DNA of 36,727 nt from assembly GCA_937896895.1 (NCBI GenBank), contig CALBNV010000097.1, positions 1 to 36,727 of the forward strand. The letters are read 5' to 3'. Positions 22,955 through 34,638 of this stretch are shown here, piece by piece. Below the pieces are notes generated by a model. The model was not told where the DNA came from. It searched no databases and was given only the letters and a program-made list of their open reading frames with translations. The stretch is from an uncultured Bacteroidales bacterium (lineage in GTDB: Bacteria; Bacteroidota; Bacteroidia; Bacteroidales; F082). The position numbers were made by a program, and so were the translations under genes. The first letter of the stretch is position 1. The number at the start of each line of letters is the position of its first letter.

Positions 22955-25900
22955 ATGTCCAGACTCACCAATTATAACGGCCGTTACTGCGAATCAGAGT
23001 TCGAGAATGCCTTCATCGGGTTCTTGGAGAACGCGGGCTGGCAATATACCGCCGGCAACGATATTCACCGCAGCAAAAACGAAGTGCTCATCGCAGAGGA
23101 TTTCAAGCAGTTTATCACGGAAACCAATCCTTCCTTTACAGAAGAAGAGGTGGCACAAATATACGATACCGTTCGTCTGGTTGGTGCCGAGAACGATTTC
23201 GCCACCCTGCACAAAGTGTATGGCTGGATGGTGGATGGCGTGCAGTTTATACCGCAAAATGGCCTGGCGCAGATGGTGCCCCTCATCAACTTCGAGCATC
23301 CGGAAAACAACATCTTCCGTGTGGTCAATCAGTTTGTGGTAGAATACACCAACAACGGCCAAAAGGAAAACCGCCGTCCAGACGTGCTGCTGTTCGTCAA
23401 CGGGTTGCCGCTGTGCGTCATCGAGCTCAAGAATCCCGCCGATGCCCACGCCACCATCTTCAATGCGTGGGAGCAGATCAACATCCGTTATTGGCGCGAC
23501 ATACCGCACCTGCTGCATTACTGTCCGTTAGCCTGCATCAGCGACGGCGTCAAAACGCGCCTCGGTACTGTGCGTACACCCTACGAACATTTCTATGCCT
23601 GGCGTCGCGTAAACGATGGCGACAAAGTGTCCACCCTGCCATTTGCCGAAACCGAAACCCTAATACAAGGCGTTTACGCGCCCAGCCGCTTCCTCGAAAT
23701 TTTCAGAGACTACATCTACTTCCAAGACAGCATCTACGACAGCGAAGAGCGCGAAATCGTATGCCGTTATCCACAGTTCTTCGCCTCTAAACTGCTGAAA
23801 CAGAGCATCGTAAAATCGGTAGTGGAGCAAAGCGGCAAAGGCGGCACCTATTTTGGCGCCACCGGCTGTGGAAAAACCTTCACGATGGCATTTCTCGCCC
23901 GCCAACTGGCCCTGCGCTGCACCGATGTGGAGCAAATCGGCTCGCCCACCATCATCCTGATTGTAGATCGGGAAGAACTGCAGAAACAGGGTGCCAAGCT
24001 TTTCACCAAGAGCAAGGAGTTTTTGAACTTGGGCGAAGTTTCGATTGTTAAAAGCAGAAAAAAGCTGAGAGAGGAATTGGGCGCCCGACAGAGCGGTGGG
24101 TTCTACATCTGCACCATACAGAAATTCTGCGACCGTGAGGAAGACAAAATCGGGCTCATCAACAATCGCAACAACATCATCTGTTTTTCCGACGAGGCAC
24201 ACCGCACGCAGTTGGAGCGTTCGCGCCAGATACAGTTCAGCAAAGATGCCGATGAGAATATGCGGGCGATGGTTTCCAAACCTTACGCCAAAGTGCTGAA
24301 GGAAGCATTTCCCAATACCACCTTCGTGGGCTTCACCGGCACGCCCATCGCCGAAACCTACCAGACCTTCGGCGATGAAATCGACCGTTACACGATGGAT
24401 CAAGCCGTTGCCGACGGCCTGACCGTCCCCATCAAATATCATCCACGCATTTCCAAAGTCCTGCTTGATGCACAGAAAGTCAAGGAGATAGAGACCTACT
24501 ATAAAAATTGTGCCGACGATGGCGCCACCGCCGACGACATCGAAGCCAGCAAAAAGGCGATGAGCTCCATGGAAATCATCCTTGGAGAGCCGTCGCGTTT
24601 GGAAAGACTGGCCATCGACATCCACGACCACTACGTAGCCTCCTGCGCCGGAGATCCCGACAGAATACAGAAGGCAATGATAGTATGCTCCAGCCGGCCG
24701 ATAGCCTACGCATTGTTGCAACAATTCAAAGCCAAATATCCGGAATGGTTTGAAGAGAAAAAGCATCCGGACGGACTCAGTGTAACGGACGAAGAACTCA
24801 AAGAACTGAAGCCGATGCCGTTTATGGCGATGGTTTCGAGCGTGGGCAGCAACGACGAGCCGGAAATGTACAACTATCTTGGCGGCGCTGCCAACGACAA
24901 GCGTTCTGAAAACTTTGACGCAGCTTTCAAGCAGGAAAAATCCAACTTCCATATCGTCATCGTAGTGGATATGTGGATTACCGGCTTCGATGTGCCGTCG
25001 CTCACCTATATGTACAACGACAAGCCGCTGAAGAAACATATCCTCATACAGACCATCAGTCGTGTCAACCGCAAGTTCCCGGGCAAGGAATACGGTCTGA
25101 TTGTTGATTACATCGGCATTCGCGACAACATGCGCGAGGCGATGAAAATATATGGCGGCGAGACTTCCGTGGCTCCTACCGCCGACGACGTGGAGCAGGC
25201 CACACTTGTTTTCCACGACGAGCTGGGCATTCTCCAGCAACAATTTGCCGACTACGACTTGAAGCCGTTTATTAATCCCAACTGCGACCCGATAGAACGT
25301 TATCGACTGCTTGCCAAAGCTGCGGAATACGTTTTTGCTTCTACGCGGGAACTGAACAGCGAGAACCGCAAGGACAACAAAAAAGTGTCTTTCAAAACCT
25401 ATTTCCTGAATCGTGTGAAACGTATGCGCACGGCTTACGACATCTGTCAGCCTTCCGGCGAATTGGGCGAAGAGGAATCGGCCTTGGCGCAGTGTTTCAT
25501 GGCCATTGCAGGATTCGTGCGCAAGATGAGCGGCACCACCGAACTCGATACCGACACGATGAACCGCAATGTGGCAAAGATGGTGGAAGAGGCGTTGCTT
25601 TACAACAAAGTGGAAAGCGTGTTGGAAAGCGGCGAGCAGGAAGATATTTTCAGTCCCGAGTATTACGAGAAACTGTCCGACATCAAGATGCCCGCCACCA
25701 AACTCGAAATTCTGATAAAGATGCTGAAAAAGCAGATTAAGGAGTATGGCAAGGTGAATCAGGTTGCCGCCAAATCTTTTCAGGAGATGATAGAAAAGAC
25801 TATAGAAGAGTACCACGAGCGTCGCAAGCACTTGACAATTGAGGAGGCTGGACAGACTCAGGACGAGGCCTCCGAAAGCATCATCCGGAATGCCACCGAC

Positions 25901-26275
25901 CAGGCGTTGAAGATTCTGCAAGAGATGAAAGCCAGCCGCGAAAGCTTCCGAAAAATCGGGCTTACCTTTGAAGAGAAGGCCTTCTACGACATCTTGCTGG
26001 CTTTGCGCGACCAGTACAACTTCGAATATGGCGAAGACAAGAAGATTGATGGCATCATTTTGAACGAAAAGTGCAAAACCTTAGCCAAGAAAGTCAAAGA
26101 GATCATCGACACCAAGTCCACCTTTGCCGACTGGCTCAACAACCAGAACATCCGCGACCAGCTCAAGTTCGACATCAAAGTCTGCCTCATCAAAAACGGC
26201 TATCCGCCGCAATACAGCCCGGAGGTTTTCAGCAAGGTGATGGAGCAGGTAGAGAACTTCGAGGAGAATGTGTGA
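22955..26275 (+). CDS. hsdR: Type I restriction endonuclease subunit HsdR
   Basis: 1106 residues. The N-terminal RecB-like nuclease has the PD-(D/E)XK core RPDVLLFVNGLPLCVIELKN (D143, E157, K159). The SF2 motor has Walker A GATGCGKT (301-308), DEAH at 413-416, FTGTPI, and motif VI-like QTISRVNRKFPG. The C-terminal helical region (about 850-1106) is the part that docks on HsdM-HsdS. It translocates DNA and cleaves unmodified DNA. It follows the AlbA_2 gene by seven bases and so is expressed from a promoter separate from hsdM. There is no frameshift or missing motif; it should be active if HsdM and HsdS are. No hairpin terminator is seen in the 44 bases after it. Confidence 0.96.
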   Translation: MSRLTNYNGRYCESEFENAFIGFLENAGWQYTAGNDIHRSKNEVLIAEDFKQFITETNPSFTEEEVAQIYDTVRLVGAENDFATLHKVYGWMVDGVQFIPQNGLAQMVPLINFEHPENNIFRVVNQFVVEYTNNGQKENRRPDVLLFVNGLPLCVIELKNPADAHATIFNAWEQINIRYWRDIPHLLHYCPLACISDGVKTRLGTVRTPYEHFYAWRRVNDGDKVSTLPFAETETLIQGVYAPSRFLEIFRDYIYFQDSIYDSEEREIVCRYPQFFASKLLKQSIVKSVVEQSGKGGTYFGATGCGKTFTMAFLARQLALRCTDVEQIGSPTIILIVDREELQKQGAKLFTKSKEFLNLGEVSIVKSRKKLREELGARQSGGFYICTIQKFCDREEDKIGLINNRNNIICFSDEAHRTQLERSRQIQFSKDADENMRAMVSKPYAKVLKEAFPNTTFVGFTGTPIAETYQTFGDEIDRYTMDQAVADGLTVPIKYHPRISKVLLDAQKVKEIETYYKNCADDGATADDIEASKKAMSSMEIILGEPSRLERLAIDIHDHYVASCAGDPDRIQKAMIVCSSRPIAYALLQQFKAKYPEWFEEKKHPDGLSVTDEELKELKPMPFMAMVSSVGSNDEPEMYNYLGGAANDKRSENFDAAFKQEKSNFHIVIVVDMWITGFDVPSLTYMYNDKPLKKHILIQTISRVNRKFPGKEYGLIVDYIGIRDNMREAMKIYGGETSVAPTADDVEQATLVFHDELGILQQQFADYDLKPFINPNCDPIERYRLLAKAAEYVFASTRELNSENRKDNKKVSFKTYFLNRVKRMRTAYDICQPSGELGEEESALAQCFMAIAGFVRKMSGTTELDTDTMNRNVAKMVEEALLYNKVESVLESGEQEDIFSPEYYEKLSDIKMPATKLEILIKMLKKQIKEYGKVNQVAAKSFQEMIEKTIEEYHERRKHLTIEEAGQTQDEASESIIRNATDQALKILQEMKASRESFRKIGLTFEEKAFYDILLALRDQYNFEYGEDKKIDGIILNEKCKTLAKKVKEIIDTKSTFADWLNNQNIRDQLKFDIKVCLIKNGYPPQYSPEVFSKVMEQVENFEENV

Positions 26276-26319
26276 ATAGTTGAACTTTTATTTTTTTACA
26301 TTTCCACACTTTATCCATC

Positions 26320-27186
26320 CTAATCGAACTTATGCTTCCAACGGCGATGACTCCAAAGCCAGTATTCCGGTTTCTTTTTTATCGTTTCTTCAAGATAATC
26401 AACATATCTCTGCATCACAGCACCTTCAGGCAGCTCGTTCGGATGCTCGGTGATAAGCTTCACGTCAACACGATATTTCCCAATCCTCTCCTTCACGACT
26501 TCATAATAAAGTACCGGCAGATCATATTTCCTCGCAAAGCCCTCCGCCCCGCGAATAAAACCCGTCCTATGGTTTAAGAAATCGGTGACATAACAACGCT
26601 GAGGATTGCTCGGATTCTGGTCCGACAAAATCATGTACGCCGCCGGAATGTGATTGTTCTCGTGATACGCCATCACCTCGCGCACGTTGTCGTGAAACAC
26701 CACCTGATCGCCGTAACGCGTCCTCGCTCTGTTGATTAGTTTTTCAAAAACCCGGTTCGTATTGTGCGCCCCCACTCCTATCCCGTGGTGCTTGAACTGC
26801 ATGTCAACGCTCAAGACCATCCATTCCCAGTTGTTGTAATGGCTCGACATCAGCACCACGCTGCGGCCTTCATCATAAAATTTATTGACAATTTCCGGAT
26901 TCGAGCAACGGTAACGCCGCATCACGTTGCGGCGGCTCATCGTCAGCATCTTAAGCATCTCCGCCGCAATCTGCGTGAAATGCCAATAGAACCTGTTTAT
27001 CACCTTCCGTATTTCCTTTTCGTCCCATTCGGGGAATGAATCACGCAAATTCTTGTCAATCACCTTCTTACGATAACGAATGACGTAATACATTATCAAA
27101 TAAAACGGAAAAAACAAAACATACAACACCCCCAAAGGCAAAATTGACAACGGATACAGAACAAAATAAAACAAAAAATACATCAT
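26320..27186 (-). CDS. Lipid A biosynthesis acyltransferase (LpxL/HtrB family)
   Basis: 288 residues from the ATG at 27186. An upstream in-frame ATG at 27270 adds 28 residues that lie before a -7-like TACTTTTA and are not typical of the family, so the shorter form is preferred. The N-terminus is a strong membrane segment (MMYFLFYFVLYPLSILPLGV). The catalytic HX4(D/E) motif is SSHYNNWEW (H116, E121). A conserved DQNPS segment and the ending WLWSHRRWKHKF are characteristic of the family. It transfers a secondary acyl chain to lipid A precursors at the inner membrane. It is transcribed divergently from pckA and converges on hsdR. Confidence 0.92.
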   Translation of the reverse strand: MMYFLFYFVLYPLSILPLGVLYVLFFPFYLIMYYVIRYRKKVIDKNLRDSFPEWDEKEIRKVINRFYWHFTQIAAEMLKMLTMSRRNVMRRYRCSNPEIVNKFYDEGRSVVLMSSHYNNWEWMVLSVDMQFKHHGIGVGAHNTNRVFEKLINRARTRYGDQVVFHDNVREVMAYHENNHIPAAYMILSDQNPSNPQRCYVTDFLNHRTGFIRGAEGFARKYDLPVLYYEVVKERIGKYRVDVKLITEHPNELPEGAVMQRYVDYLEETIKKKPEYWLWSHRRWKHKFD

Positions 27187-27290
27187 AATTCCGACTGATT
27201 TTTGAAAGTGTAAAAGTACATTATTTTCATCAAACGCGAACAATTTCCAAATAAAAAAATTAATATTCATGTTTGTTGGATAAATTGTAT

Positions 27291-27298
27291 TAATTTTG
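27291..27298 (+). promoter_or_regulatory. -7 box (TAATTTTG) of pckA
   Basis: TAATTTTG fits TAnnTTTG and lies 22 bases before the pckA ATG at 27321. The leader is short and A-rich, as usual in Bacteroidetes. An upstream TTTG (27272-27275) is only 15 bases away, so the -33 element is uncertain. Confidence 0.55.
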
Positions 27299-27320
27299 CA
27301 GAAATTTTAAAAATTCAATT

Positions 27321-28955
<1,635 letters not shown>

Positions 28956-28983
28956 AAGATGAAAGACCAAAGTTAAAAGAAAA

Positions 28984-29007
28984 GGACGCTCAATCGGGCG
29001 TCCTTTT
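28984..29007 (+). terminator. Rho-independent terminator of pckA
   Basis: GGACGC (28984-28989) and GCGTCC (28998-29003) form a stem flanked by AAA and TTTTT. It is well placed 28 bases after pckA, and the A-tract means it could also act for dnaN arriving on the other strand. Confidence 0.8.
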
Positions 29008-29037
29008 TCATTGCAAGCGAGTTATTATTGATTTTAT

Positions 29038-30162
29038 TTAATTCAACATCACCGGCATGAGGAGCATGAGGATGTCCTCATCGGCATTCTGGTTGTCAAC
29101 CGGCGTGATGATACCCGCGCGGTTCGGTGCCGACATCTCAAGCTGTATCTCATTCTGGCTGAGGTTGGCAAGCATCTCCTGGAAGAACTTCGAGCTGAAA
29201 CCGATTTCCATATCCTCACCAGTGTAGTTGCAAGTGAGACGTTCCTTGGCTTCGTTTGAGTAGTCGAGGTCTTCAGCCGTGAGTGTCAGTTCCTGACCGC
29301 TGATTTTGAAACGCACCTGATGCGTCGCCTTGCTCGAGAATATTGCGACACGTTTGATTGCCGAGTTAATCAGTTGTCTGTCAACGATAAGCTTATTCGG
29401 GTTTGTTGCAGGGATGACGGCTTCATAATTTGGATAACGGCCTTCTATCAGTCGGCAGACGAGGTTGTATTCACCGAATGTGAATGAAGCGTTAGTGCTG
29501 TTGAACTCGATGCGCACTGGTTCGTCAGCCCTGCCGGCGAGTATGTTCTTCAGCTGATTGATAGGTTTCTTCGGCATGATAAACGACGCTGCCACATCCG
29601 ACCTGACGTCCATTCTTCTGTAACGCACGAGTTTGTGAGCGTCCGTCGCCACAAAAGTGAGACAATTCTCTGTCATCTGCATCAAAACGCCCGTCATGAT
29701 AGGACGGATTTCGTCGTTTCCGGTTGCGAATATTGTCTTTTCAAATCCGCAGGCGATGACATCTGCTGGGACTTCCCATACCATCGGTTCGGCGAGAACG
29801 GGTACCTGCGGAAATTCGTCGCTCTTGTGACCGACCATCTTATAGCGGCCTTCGCCTGTTGTCAGCTCTATTGCCATCGTGACCTCATCAATGTTGAACG
29901 ACACCGGGATGTCGGGGAAGTTCTTCATCACATCAATGAGGATGCGGGCAGGGATTGTCACACGGCCGGTGCCTTCAACCATGTCGGGTTGAATCGCAAC
30001 CGTCATTGTTGTCTCAAGATCTGACGCTGTCACGCGCAGTTTATCTTCCGAAATGTCAAAAAGAAAATCATCAAGGATTGGCAGTGTGTTGCTTGAATTG
30101 ATGACTCCGCTGAGTGCCTGAATGGCTTTTAACAGTTTTAAACTCGATAATATAAACTTCAT
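29038..30162 (-). CDS. dnaN: DNA polymerase III subunit beta (sliding clamp)
   Basis: 374 residues from the ATG at 30162 (MKFILSSLKLLKAIQALSG), the usual clamp start; an ATG at 30180 would add six residues. The three repeated clamp domains are visible. Family landmarks include LPILDDFLFD, MTGVLMQ, FVATDAHKLVRYRR and the C-terminal LLMPVML. The protein forms a ring dimer that tethers DNA polymerase to DNA. It is the last gene of a leftward cluster, 80 bases after a large exported protein gene. No dnaA or other replication-origin genes are near, as is common for Bacteroidales dnaN. The intervening bases contain TAATTTAG, a poor -7 box. Confidence 0.97.
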   Translation of the reverse strand: MKFILSSLKLLKAIQALSGVINSSNTLPILDDFLFDISEDKLRVTASDLETTMTVAIQPDMVEGTGRVTIPARILIDVMKNFPDIPVSFNIDEVTMAIELTTGEGRYKMVGHKSDEFPQVPVLAEPMVWEVPADVIACGFEKTIFATGNDEIRPIMTGVLMQMTENCLTFVATDAHKLVRYRRMDVRSDVAASFIMPKKPINQLKNILAGRADEPVRIEFNSTNASFTFGEYNLVCRLIEGRYPNYEAVIPATNPNKLIVDRQLINSAIKRVAIFSSKATHQVRFKISGQELTLTAEDLDYSNEAKERLTCNYTGEDMEIGFSSKFFQEMLANLSQNEIQLEMSAPNRAGIITPVDNQNADEDILMLLMPVMLN

Positions 30163-30242
30163 AATTCCTAATTTTTTCAAGGTGCTAAATTACAACTTTT
30201 AATCTAATTTGAGGCAAAAAAAAATAATATTTTTTTCATCTT

Positions 30243-33200
30243 TTATTTTCCACGGATATACTTCATTTTCAGCAGCAGATTGTTCATGTCAGTTTCCTGT
30301 CCCAGTCCGTATTCATACGACTCTTTCGTGACTTTATCATCGACACTGTGTTTTTTCTTGTCAATCTTCTCAAGACGGCCGTTGATGTCCGCATCTGATG
30401 ACAGAACCTCCGTTTTCCCGCCGCTGTGCTTTAAGAACATCCATTGTTCATCCTCGTTTTTCAGATAGAAAATGAATGTCGGGACATCGCTGTAGTCAAT
30501 CAACACTGACGCCTCATAATAATTTCCCACATCATAGCTGTTGAAACCGTTGATGTAAATTTCCGGTTCACTCACGAAACAATGAAGGCCACTCACCCAT
30601 TTCAGGCTCAAGTCGCTCATTATCACGCCAACATCATTTTTATAACTCGTCCTCGACATGCCTTTCCCGTCAGGTCCGAACAACATCAGCGCAATATTAT
30701 CAGCCAATTTTTTATCAAATGTGAAATCAAGCAGCGCCTGAGTCTCTATTCTTATCTCATCATTTTGGATGTCATAGACGAACATACCATCAGTCAGGAA
30801 ATTGAAATATTTTGTATTGATTCCCAAATCAAATTCTCCTTTTCCAAGGACAAAGCAGCTGTCGGTCTGCAGCATAATGCCTGAGTTAATAAAACCATTG
30901 TAATCCGAATCGAAATACAGTTCATCGCCGAATGCCAATGCGGTTTTATCCGGCTCATAAACCGCGTTTTCGGTAAAGAACTCCACGAAGAACTCTTTGT
31001 CATCTTCATCATAATACAAACCGCACTTGGAGGCCAAAGTATCGTTGTCCAATGGCAGGTACATATTATTTGAAACAGTATCAATTGACACCTTAAACCA
31101 CTGATAATCAACAAGACATTGATTAATCATCTTAAGACAGCCATCAAACTTTATGTCTTCATCTCCTGATTTGAATGATATGTCACCTTTGAAAAGGTAA
31201 TCGCGGTTTATCAAGAAGTTTTCTTGCTCGTCAATCTTTCCAAAACCGACGGTCACGCCATCTTTGTCAGGATGTATCTCATTGAAATACAATGGTGAGA
31301 CATAATTATCAGGGTCGGTATAATCCACATATCCCTTTGCGAAATACCGATTTTCACCGATGGAATCAATCATGGCGTCATGTATGGTGATTGACGGGCC
31401 AAGAATTGTCGCGGCACCCGATGCCTGGATTATTGCGTTTTCCTTTATCTGCAAGTCACCATCTGACATCAAGAGTACGACATCCGCGACCGAGATGGAA
31501 TCAACATTGTGTGCCATTATCGTATTATCCGCAAAGCTGTAGTCCATCTTCCTTATATTAATTGAAGGCATTACGACACTCGAATCAGCTGGCATGACCG
31601 GTTTGCCGTATTTACTTGACAATGACACAGTTCCGTCATCAAATCGCCATTCGGCACATTCATGTCCGCATACGACCTTGTTCTTCGCAAAAAAGATATT
31701 GCTGTTGTCGTCAACGCTTTTGAACGCCCCTGTTCCTTTATCAAAATCAACTGAGAATGAATAACTTGACGCCAGAAGATTTTCCGTGCCATCATCATTG
31801 ACGGCCACATCCGCCGAATCAGCGACAAAGGAGTTGTTTCTGAAGATGAAATTATCCGATTTCACAGTCGCGCCGTGCATATTCAGCATGCCTTTGCCGT
31901 AGAAGCCGCTTTGCTCAAGGCGCACCTCGCCTCTAAAAGTGCAATTGTCGTACAACCTCAGTTCATCATCCAAAGTATTGACAAACATCTTGTTATCTTT
32001 TGTAATCATTTTGATTTCAACAGAATCGGCGGCGACATACGGGAAAGAGAGCGCATCATCCACGGCCAGCATTTCAAATCTGCCGTGCATATAAGCCATC
32101 GTATCGTCAAAAGTGACAGAGTCGGACTCCGCGAAGGCTGACATAAAACTCAGAGTGCCGTTGCCGTAGAAAATCTCATTATTCAGCTTCACTTCGTTGC
32201 TGAATTTCGCGTTACTGTTCACGATATCCAAGCCTTCCTTATTTATACCATGCGTGAAGCCAAGCGAATAATCGTCTTTCACGATAAGTTCATCCTCGAA
32301 GTCCATAAAGACGCCGCTTCTCACAGTACCTTTCAAATTAAAATTCGATGTGCTGAATGTAAACAGGCTGTCAATTTCAAACGGCGGCAGTATGAACGAC
32401 ACACCGTTGAAATCAATCTGCGATTCTTTATCACAGTCAAAAATCGGATAATCGGCATTATCGACCACGCCCGACTTGTTTGAGCTTTCATCAATGTATA
32501 TCTTTCCTGACACGTGAGTTATCACATCTTTAACCCTCACATTATCAAGAGCATTATCTCTATTCTTCACAAAAAACGCGAGTGAATCGATTGTAGGGAG
32601 TTCAATAACAAAATCAGAATAATCGAAGCGACTTGAATGTGTGTGGAACTCAAACATCCCTGCCATCATCTTGCCCGAAAACTCAAAGTCGAGGTCTTTT
32701 TTCACAACGATGGACTTATCATAAGGGATAATCTTGACATTCTTTGCATTGCTGACGACCACATTACTCACGCCATTGACGGTCAAGTCATTATTTGACA
32801 AATCGAGTACCATATTAGGTTGTCTGTTTGTCGCATACGACTCTATCCTTATCACATCATAGTCAGTCTCCCCGTTTCTCGCGTTCATGACTCCATACAG
32901 CATTTCGGTCGGATATGCGATTTTATTTTGCGGGTCATACGACAGATACCCTTGTTCGGCGAGACGCATCAACATTGCCACCACCTGTTCGATATTTATT
33001 TTCAGATACATTGCGTACAGCTGCAAATCAATCACATCGGTGTCGTATTTCATCATATAGCCATACACGAGAGACAATGGATTGTTTTTGTCAATGCCCT
33101 GCAGCCTGTCCCAATCCATCTCGTTGTAGAAATTCATTGACTTTAAATACGCCCTGCTTTCCTGGAATTGCGTCAAAAACTTATGAAATCTTATTTTGTT

Positions 33201-33785
33201 TTCATCTAAATTCCACAGCATCGCCTCCGAAAAAATACATATCCCGTGATATGTATCAACGTACGGTCCGTTACCAACCATCTTGTTGGGATTGTAAACA
33301 ATCATCTCACGTGTTGCATCATCGTACATCAGGCTCTGTCCCCAGTGGGTTATGGAATCATTTCCAAGATATACAACCATTGACGCATTGTCAGCATACA
33401 ACTTGTCACCGTTGACGACAAACGATTTGGCTATGAATCTGGCACGGGCTGTGTTATCAAAGCTTATCGTCATTATGGCTTGGCTTGAGCCATTTGTGAA
33501 CACACGCTTGTCTGGGCCGAGGTTGTTTGCACGTCCGACCAATCTGATATTGCCGAAAACATCCGTGGACTCGCCCTCGTCCTTATAAGACTTGAACGTC
33601 TGTAATTTTGACAAATCATCTTTCGGAAGCACGCCGCTTGCGTTTTCAGTCATAAAACTGTCTTTATCTGAAGCGCACACCAACGTCACTTTATCAACAG
33701 ACACAAAAATCAAGACTGACAAGAGCAAAGCCCTGATCAGTCCATGCTTCCGACCCGATTGAAACAAACCATTCGACTTAATCAC
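30243..33785 (-). CDS. Large exported protein of unknown function, beta-strand repeats
   Basis: 1180 residues. The start is a GTG at 33785, chosen because it gives a signal peptide (basic GRKHGLIR, hydrophobic ALLLSVLIFVSV, then cleavage near VCAS); the next Met is after the signal. The N-terminal part (about 40-330) has mixed helices including a YLKINIEQVVAMLMRLAEQG segment. The rest is a long run of roughly 80-100-residue beta-rich units with recurring patterns such as FSNEVKLNNEIFYGNGTLSF and FRGEVRLEQSGFYGKGMLNM, often ending in a description-like VxxDxxxF strand. This resembles stacked beta-jellyroll or beta-helix architecture, as in OstA/LptA-type periplasmic proteins (inference only). 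No catalytic motif is visible. It lies 16 bases after prmA and before dnaN. Confidence 0.7.
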   Translation of the reverse strand: MIKSNGLFQSGRKHGLIRALLLSVLIFVSVDKVTLVCASDKDSFMTENASGVLPKDDLSKLQTFKSYKDEGESTDVFGNIRLVGRANNLGPDKRVFTNGSSQAIMTISFDNTARARFIAKSFVVNGDKLYADNASMVVYLGNDSITHWGQSLMYDDATREMIVYNPNKMVGNGPYVDTYHGICIFSEAMLWNLDENKIRFHKFLTQFQESRAYLKSMNFYNEMDWDRLQGIDKNNPLSLVYGYMMKYDTDVIDLQLYAMYLKINIEQVVAMLMRLAEQGYLSYDPQNKIAYPTEMLYGVMNARNGETDYDVIRIESYATNRQPNMVLDLSNNDLTVNGVSNVVVSNAKNVKIIPYDKSIVVKKDLDFEFSGKMMAGMFEFHTHSSRFDYSDFVIELPTIDSLAFFVKNRDNALDNVRVKDVITHVSGKIYIDESSNKSGVVDNADYPIFDCDKESQIDFNGVSFILPPFEIDSLFTFSTSNFNLKGTVRSGVFMDFEDELIVKDDYSLGFTHGINKEGLDIVNSNAKFSNEVKLNNEIFYGNGTLSFMSAFAESDSVTFDDTMAYMHGRFEMLAVDDALSFPYVAADSVEIKMITKDNKMFVNTLDDELRLYDNCTFRGEVRLEQSGFYGKGMLNMHGATVKSDNFIFRNNSFVADSADVAVNDDGTENLLASSYSFSVDFDKGTGAFKSVDDNSNIFFAKNKVVCGHECAEWRFDDGTVSLSSKYGKPVMPADSSVVMPSINIRKMDYSFADNTIMAHNVDSISVADVVLLMSDGDLQIKENAIIQASGAATILGPSITIHDAMIDSIGENRYFAKGYVDYTDPDNYVSPLYFNEIHPDKDGVTVGFGKIDEQENFLINRDYLFKGDISFKSGDEDIKFDGCLKMINQCLVDYQWFKVSIDTVSNNMYLPLDNDTLASKCGLYYDEDDKEFFVEFFTENAVYEPDKTALAFGDELYFDSDYNGFINSGIMLQTDSCFVLGKGEFDLGINTKYFNFLTDGMFVYDIQNDEIRIETQALLDFTFDKKLADNIALMLFGPDGKGMSRTSYKNDVGVIMSDLSLKWVSGLHCFVSEPEIYINGFNSYDVGNYYEASVLIDYSDVPTFIFYLKNEDEQWMFLKHSGGKTEVLSSDADINGRLEKIDKKKHSVDDKVTKESYEYGLGQETDMNNLLLKMKYIRGK

Positions 33786-33801
33786 TATGTTTGATTTTCA
33801 A

Positions 33802-34632
33802 TTACTTAACAAAAACAGCCGCGGTCCATTCGTTTTTCTTGACATGGTTCAGGTATGACAGTCCGAGGCGTTCTGCTTCTTTTTTGATTAAGACGAGGTC
33901 GGATTCATAGAAGCCGCTGAAGAAGATCTTTCCGTTTTTCTTCAGGCATTTCACGTATTCCTTCATGTCGCGAAGAAGAATGTTACGGTTGATATTTGCG
34001 ATTATGATGTCGAATTGTCTATTGTTCAACGAGTTGGCATCACCGAGTTCGACTATAATGTCGTTTTCGTCGTTCATCTTGATGTTATCGAGAGCGTTGC
34101 GGTAAGCCCACTCGTCGTTGTCGATGGCGACTGTCGTTGCGGAGCCGAGTTTCCTTGCGAGGATGGCGAGCACGCCGGTGCCGGAGCCCATGTCGAGTAC
34201 GTCTTTCCCTTTGAAATCATCAGCGAGCATGAGTTTGATTATCTGCGATGTCGTCTCGTGATGTGCTGTCCCGAACGACATTTTCGGTTCGATGCAGAGG
34301 TCGTATTTGTAGCTGCTTTCCGGCTCGTGGAAAGGTGCGCGGATGCGGCATGTCTCGTCGATTATCGCCGGTTCGTACGACGCCTCCCATGTGGCGTTCC
34401 AGTCTTGGTCAGGAATAAGTTCCTTGTTAAGAATCTGAACGTCAGCAAGTTGTTCCATCTGAAGCAGTTCGTCAAGTCCTTCCTTGTCGAAAGCAGTCTC
34501 GGCGCAATACGCAGTGAAGCCATCGTCAGTGTCCATGAAGCTGTCGAAGCCGATTTCTCCGAGCAGCTCCATGAACATGTCTTTAAGGTTCTCGTTGCTT
34601 GGGTTCGAGAATGTATAGGCTAAATAATTCAT
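33802..34632 (-). CDS. prmA: Ribosomal protein L11 methyltransferase
   Basis: 276 residues. The N-terminal substrate-recognition domain (about 1-75) is followed by a linker (DWNATWEASYEP). The Rossmann methyltransferase domain has SAM motif I VLDMGSGTGVLAI (145-157), the acidic motif II AIDNDEWA, and IIANINRNILL in the position of the catalytic loop. MSFGTAHHETT is the PrmA signature before motif I. It trimethylates lysines of ribosomal protein L11. It is six bases downstream of tpiA in the same direction, so co-transcription is likely. Confidence 0.95.
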   Translation of the reverse strand: MNYLAYTFSNPSNENLKDMFMELLGEIGFDSFMDTDDGFTAYCAETAFDKEGLDELLQMEQLADVQILNKELIPDQDWNATWEASYEPAIIDETCRIRAPFHEPESSYKYDLCIEPKMSFGTAHHETTSQIIKLMLADDFKGKDVLDMGSGTGVLAILARKLGSATTVAIDNDEWAYRNALDNIKMNDENDIIVELGDANSLNNRQFDIIIANINRNILLRDMKEYVKCLKKNGKIFFSGFYESDLVLIKKEAERLGLSYLNHVKKNEWTAAVFVK

Positions 34633-34638
34633 TACAAG

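Noticed and set aside
23660..25921. Very long open frame (753 codons) on the minus strand inside hsdR
   Set aside because: It is fully antisense to hsdR. The protein is rich in F, V, H and R, as expected from the complement of GC-rich coding DNA, and shows no domain.
29009..29037. Replication origin near dnaN
   Set aside because: No dnaA, no cluster of DnaA boxes and no AT-rich unwinding region with repeats are visible around dnaN.
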